Shown here: positions 60,676-64,000 of the stretch, piece after piece | Position numbering within the stretch: position 1 is the first letter of the stretch | Layout: each line of letters opens with the position of its first letter | Source: an uncultured Flavobacteriaceae bacterium | GTDB lineage: Bacteria; Bacteroidota; Bacteroidia; Flavobacteriales; Flavobacteriaceae | Length of the DNA: 64,000 nucleotides | Assembly (NCBI GenBank): GCA_938017825.1 | Contig: CALIJE010000027.1 | Span: forward strand, 1-64,000 | Reading direction: 5' to 3' | The notes under the pieces: model-generated | Seen by the model: only the letters and a program-made list of their open reading frames with translations | The model's database searches: none | Told to the model about the DNA's origin: nothing | Program-made: the position numbers and the translations under genes

Positions 60676-62406
60676 ATGAAATTCCGAAATTTACTCTTCT
60701 GGAGCTTGGCCTCTGGCCTTTTGTTGGGCAGTTCCTGTACTTCGCCAAAAAAAGAACCTGCTACTCTATTGATTTACGGTGGTCCTATTTATACCGTAGA
60801 TTCTACTCAAGCAATGGTCGAGGCAGTGGCTACAAAAGACAACCTAATTCTTTTCGCTGGCAGTCTGGCAGATGCGGAAGCATACAAGAATGAGGATACT
60901 AAAATCATTGATTTAGAAGGAAAAACCATGACCCCTGGTCTAATAGAAGGCCATGGTCACTTTATGGGATTAGGTTACAACGAAATAAATCTTGATCTGA
61001 TGAATACTACCAGCTATCAAGAAATTGTTGATGCGGTGGCGGAAAAGGTAAAAACAACCGCTCCTGGAGAATGGATTACTGGGCGTGGATGGCATCAAAG
61101 CAAATGGACCGTGGCCCCTGAAAAAACGGTAAACGGTTTTCAAACGCATGACCTTTTAAGTGCCGTATCACCCGATAATCCAGTATATCTTAGGCATGCA
61201 AGTGGTCACGCTGGCTTTGCGAACGCAAAAGCAATGGAAATGGCCGGACTAAAAGTACGGTCTAATGAAGGTATAGATATGTTTAAGATAGAAGGTGGAG
61301 AGGTAATGCGCGATGAGTTCGGAGCACCTACCGGTATTTTTAATGAGCGTGCAATGACCTTGATCACCAAGCACATTCCTGAAAGTACCGCGGAAAAAGA
61401 TAGACAAGCCTTTGAAATGGCAGTTGCAGCGTGTCACAGAAATGGAATTACTGGTTTTCACGATGCAGGAATTGGCAAGGAGACCATAGCTCTTTATGAT
61501 GACATGAAGAACAAGGACAAAATGAAGATTAGAATGTATGCAATGCTCACGGGTTGGGATAAGGAACTATTGGACGAATGGTATGAAAAAGGCCCGATGA
61601 TTGATTCAGATAACCTGGTCACCATACGTTCTGTAAAATTAAATTGCGATGGAGCACTTGGTTCACGTGGGGCTTGGCTACTGGAAGATTATACCGATCG
61701 CCCTGGGCACTTTGGCCATGAGACCCTGCCCATGGAATTTGTAAAAGAGACAGCCCTAAAGGGATTGGAATTCGGATTTCAAGTCTGTGCACACGCAATT
61801 GGTGATCGTGCGAATAGAGAGATATTAGATCGTTATGAAGCGGCCATGGATGAGAAGCCAGATTTGACTACCGATCATCGGTTTCGAATTGAGCATGCCC
61901 AGCATTTACATCCTGATGATATTCCTAGATTTGCAGGTTTGGGGGTTATCCCAGCCATGCAAGCCGTGCATATGTCGTCAGATAGACCTTGGGCTATTGA
62001 TCGCTTAGGTGAAAAACGAATTAAGGAAGGTGCTTATATGTGGCAAGATTTACTGCAGAGTGGTATTCCTATCGTCAATGGAACGGATGTTCCGGTAGAA
62101 CCCTTGAATCCGATTTGTAGTTTATACGCAAGTATTAGTCGTAAAACGCTCAAAGGTCTGCCCGAGGGAGGCTACGAACCAGCGCAAAAAATGACACGCG
62201 AACAAGCGTTGCGTTCCTATACCCTTGATGCTGCCTATGGTGCTTTTGAGGAAGACATTAAGGGGTCTATTACCGCTGGTAAGCTCGCAGACTTTACCAT
62301 TTATAGTCAAGATATCATGACTGTTTCGGAAAGTGAATTTTTACAGACCGAAATCGAAATGACAATTTTTGATGGAGCGGTAGTTTTTACGAAGGAAGAC
62401 CAATAA
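60676..62406 (+). CDS. Amidohydrolase family lipoprotein (YtcJ-like)
   Basis: Lipobox (LLGSSC); MTPGLIEGHGHFMGLG, RIEHAQHLHPDDIPRFA, GTDVPVEPLNP. Confidence 0.9.
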   Translation: MKFRNLLFWSLASGLLLGSSCTSPKKEPATLLIYGGPIYTVDSTQAMVEAVATKDNLILFAGSLADAEAYKNEDTKIIDLEGKTMTPGLIEGHGHFMGLGYNEINLDLMNTTSYQEIVDAVAEKVKTTAPGEWITGRGWHQSKWTVAPEKTVNGFQTHDLLSAVSPDNPVYLRHASGHAGFANAKAMEMAGLKVRSNEGIDMFKIEGGEVMRDEFGAPTGIFNERAMTLITKHIPESTAEKDRQAFEMAVAACHRNGITGFHDAGIGKETIALYDDMKNKDKMKIRMYAMLTGWDKELLDEWYEKGPMIDSDNLVTIRSVKLNCDGALGSRGAWLLEDYTDRPGHFGHETLPMEFVKETALKGLEFGFQVCAHAIGDRANREILDRYEAAMDEKPDLTTDHRFRIEHAQHLHPDDIPRFAGLGVIPAMQAVHMSSDRPWAIDRLGEKRIKEGAYMWQDLLQSGIPIVNGTDVPVEPLNPICSLYASISRKTLKGLPEGGYEPAQKMTREQALRSYTLDAAYGAFEEDIKGSITAGKLADFTIYSQDIMTVSESEFLQTEIEMTIFDGAVVFTKEDQ

Positions 62407-62516
62407 ATAGCTACAAAGCCAGGCACTTATTCATATTCCGTCGGCCTCATAACTTTGAACGGTTGGGGCCACAATTTCCAAATCAGTTGAAATAATATGA
62501 GCTGATGCTGATTGCG

Positions 62517-62900
62517 TTAGGTGCCAAGATTCAATAACACCCCAATTGATAAGAGCACGAACCAACCTGGGTGTTTTCCTTTAGTCCCTACCAAAACCAT
62601 TAACGCCGCCACGAACATGGTATAAGTGGTACACTCAAGTATAAAGTCACCAAATTCGGTTCGACCCGCACGCGCAATCTTGATTAAGATTGCGCCGAGA
62701 CACCAACCAAAAATAGATGCCAAATGCCAAGTGGCCCAAATAATTCGAAGATGCCTCTCCTTTAAGTTCGAATCTCCTATAGAAGGAACAATACTCCCTT
62801 TTACTCTTTTATGTCTAAAAATTAGGTATTCTCCTAAAATAGAATGCACCACGCCCAAGAGCAAGCTCAAAATTCCGGCAGTTAATATATAGACATTCAT
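62517..62900 (-). CDS. Small hypothetical membrane protein
   Basis: 127 aa, about four TM segments. Confidence 0.7.
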   Translation of the reverse strand: MNVYILTAGILSLLLGVVHSILGEYLIFRHKRVKGSIVPSIGDSNLKERHLRIIWATWHLASIFGWCLGAILIKIARAGRTEFGDFILECTTYTMFVAALMVLVGTKGKHPGWFVLLSIGVLLNLGT

Positions 62901-63058
62901 AGGATTGCGCTTGTTAATGAATCATGCTCGAATAAAGATAGTAATCGGTCTTCAAAATCAAAACCGCCCTATACCTCCTAAGCAATATCATTAAAAGGGA
63001 CCTAATTCTTAAACATACGAATGATGTGCTCGTTTTACGAAGCGCTAGTGCTTTGAAT

Positions 63059-63865
63059 TCAACAACCCATCAATCCGAACGAAATTACAAGCTCTTGATC
63101 TACTTTTTCACCTTTGGCATTTTCAGCAGGCTTCCATTGGCCTGGAAGCTTAGAGATCAGCTCGATCATTCTGTCATCCAAACTTGGATAGCCCGAATGA
63201 TTGTCTAGGCGTACATGTTCAAGAATCCCACTTTTGGTTACCGTAAAGTATAGTTTAGCAGGTCTCATTTTGTCCGGTTCTACATTGATCAAGGCTTCCT
63301 TAGTGTTTTCTTTCAAATAGGATTTGAGTTGCTTAAAACCTTTGCTATACTGAGCTTGTGTTTCAGGTACGATGGTAAGATGAGGATTGAAAGTGCCATT
63401 CTCGATTTTGCCAGTGGTCTTGTTTGTTTTTTCAAATTTTGCCTGTATTGAAAAATTGGTAGAGTAATCAAACGAACGTAGCATTTGTAATTGTGCTTTT
63501 GTAAATTCCTCATCAAATCCTATTTCTCGAATAGCTGACTGCGCCTCATTTTTGATGACGATAATGTTAACCGATTTCAAGGACCCTATTTCTTGAATTT
63601 CTTTAGAACTGAAAAAATCATGTATCGAAGTTGCCTCAACTAGTTCGGTCTTCTTTATACCGCTGAATCTTGGGCCTATATCATATATGAAATCGGCGAA
63701 GATTTTTTTGTCTGGTTGCTCAACATTATGTGATACCAAAGGGCCGTCCGCTAGAATAACGTTATCCTGCCCCAATGTGCTTGAATCGTTCCTATTGGCA
63801 AGGGCAAAGAATGTTAGGCCTATGGTGGCTAGTAGTGTGCAAAAAATATAAAGTAGCTTTCTCAT
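63059..63865 (-). CDS. Secreted protein with TonB C-terminal-like domain
   Basis: N-terminal signal/TM; MRPAKLYFTVTKSGILEHVRLDNHSGYPSLDDRMIELISKLPGQWKPAENAKGEKVDQELVISFGL. Confidence 0.78.
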   Translation of the reverse strand: MRKLLYIFCTLLATIGLTFFALANRNDSSTLGQDNVILADGPLVSHNVEQPDKKIFADFIYDIGPRFSGIKKTELVEATSIHDFFSSKEIQEIGSLKSVNIIVIKNEAQSAIREIGFDEEFTKAQLQMLRSFDYSTNFSIQAKFEKTNKTTGKIENGTFNPHLTIVPETQAQYSKGFKQLKSYLKENTKEALINVEPDKMRPAKLYFTVTKSGILEHVRLDNHSGYPSLDDRMIELISKLPGQWKPAENAKGEKVDQELVISFGLMGC

Positions 63866-63885
63866 TGTTTTTCGTTTAAGGATTA

Positions 63886-63961
63886 ATTTACATCAAAACT
63901 AACGCAGCAGTTGGCTGCAGTGTGTCTATGGAGTGTAAATTGATGTAAATTTTGTGTAAAT
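63886..63961. repeat. TGTAAAT repeat array, three direct copies and one inverted copy
   Basis: ATTTACA 63886-63892 (inverted) and TGTAAAT at 63934, 63944 and 63955 (spacings 10 and 11 bp). Confidence 0.6.
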
Positions 63962-64000
63962 CATTTCTAAATGTCCAAGATTCAGATAGTTTTGCAGCAT

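Noticed and set aside
1-64000. CRISPR arrays, rRNA, tRNA, transposases, prophage or defence islands
   Set aside because: No regularly spaced repeats, RNA-gene signatures or mobile-element proteins seen by eye. The lone TIR protein has no recognisable defence partners. A tRNAscan/Infernal run would be decisive for tRNAs.

Overview
This 64 kb window is chromosomal DNA from a Bacteroidota bacterium, very probably Flavobacteriaceae. The lineage call rests on the LpxC/FabZ fusion, a PorX-type PglZ response regulator, TAnnTTTG-like -7 promoter elements, and flavobacterial hypothetical families. It is densely coding and mostly housekeeping. Contents include serA/serC, topoisomerase IV parE/parC, mscL, a TerC-family gene, aroB, proline dehydrogenase, alanine dehydrogenase-tsaE-porX, an lpxD-lpxC/fabZ-lpxA-efp-lpxD2-sucD-fabG block, a complete his operon (G-D-C-B-H-A-[DinB]-F-[GNAT]-IE) and an ECF-sigma/anti-sigma operon. 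I saw no rRNA, tRNA, CRISPR array or transposase. The strongest non-routine observations are: (1) a his leader peptide MRNKNTHHHFYTGCQAR* with a terminator and a mutually exclusive antiterminator upstream of hisG; (2) a membrane-spanning TIR-coiled coil-TM-DUF1566 protein resembling a receptor; (3) a 58-aa small ORF missing from the ORF track and a frameshifted GIN-domain protein in the ECF-sigma operon; (4) a three-gene TonB-receptor island with a His/Cys-rich small protein, suggestive of metal handling; (5) a QTTLF tail on ParC that resembles a beta-clamp-binding motif; and (6) a helically phased TGTAAAT array at the right edge. No mobile or defence island is evident.
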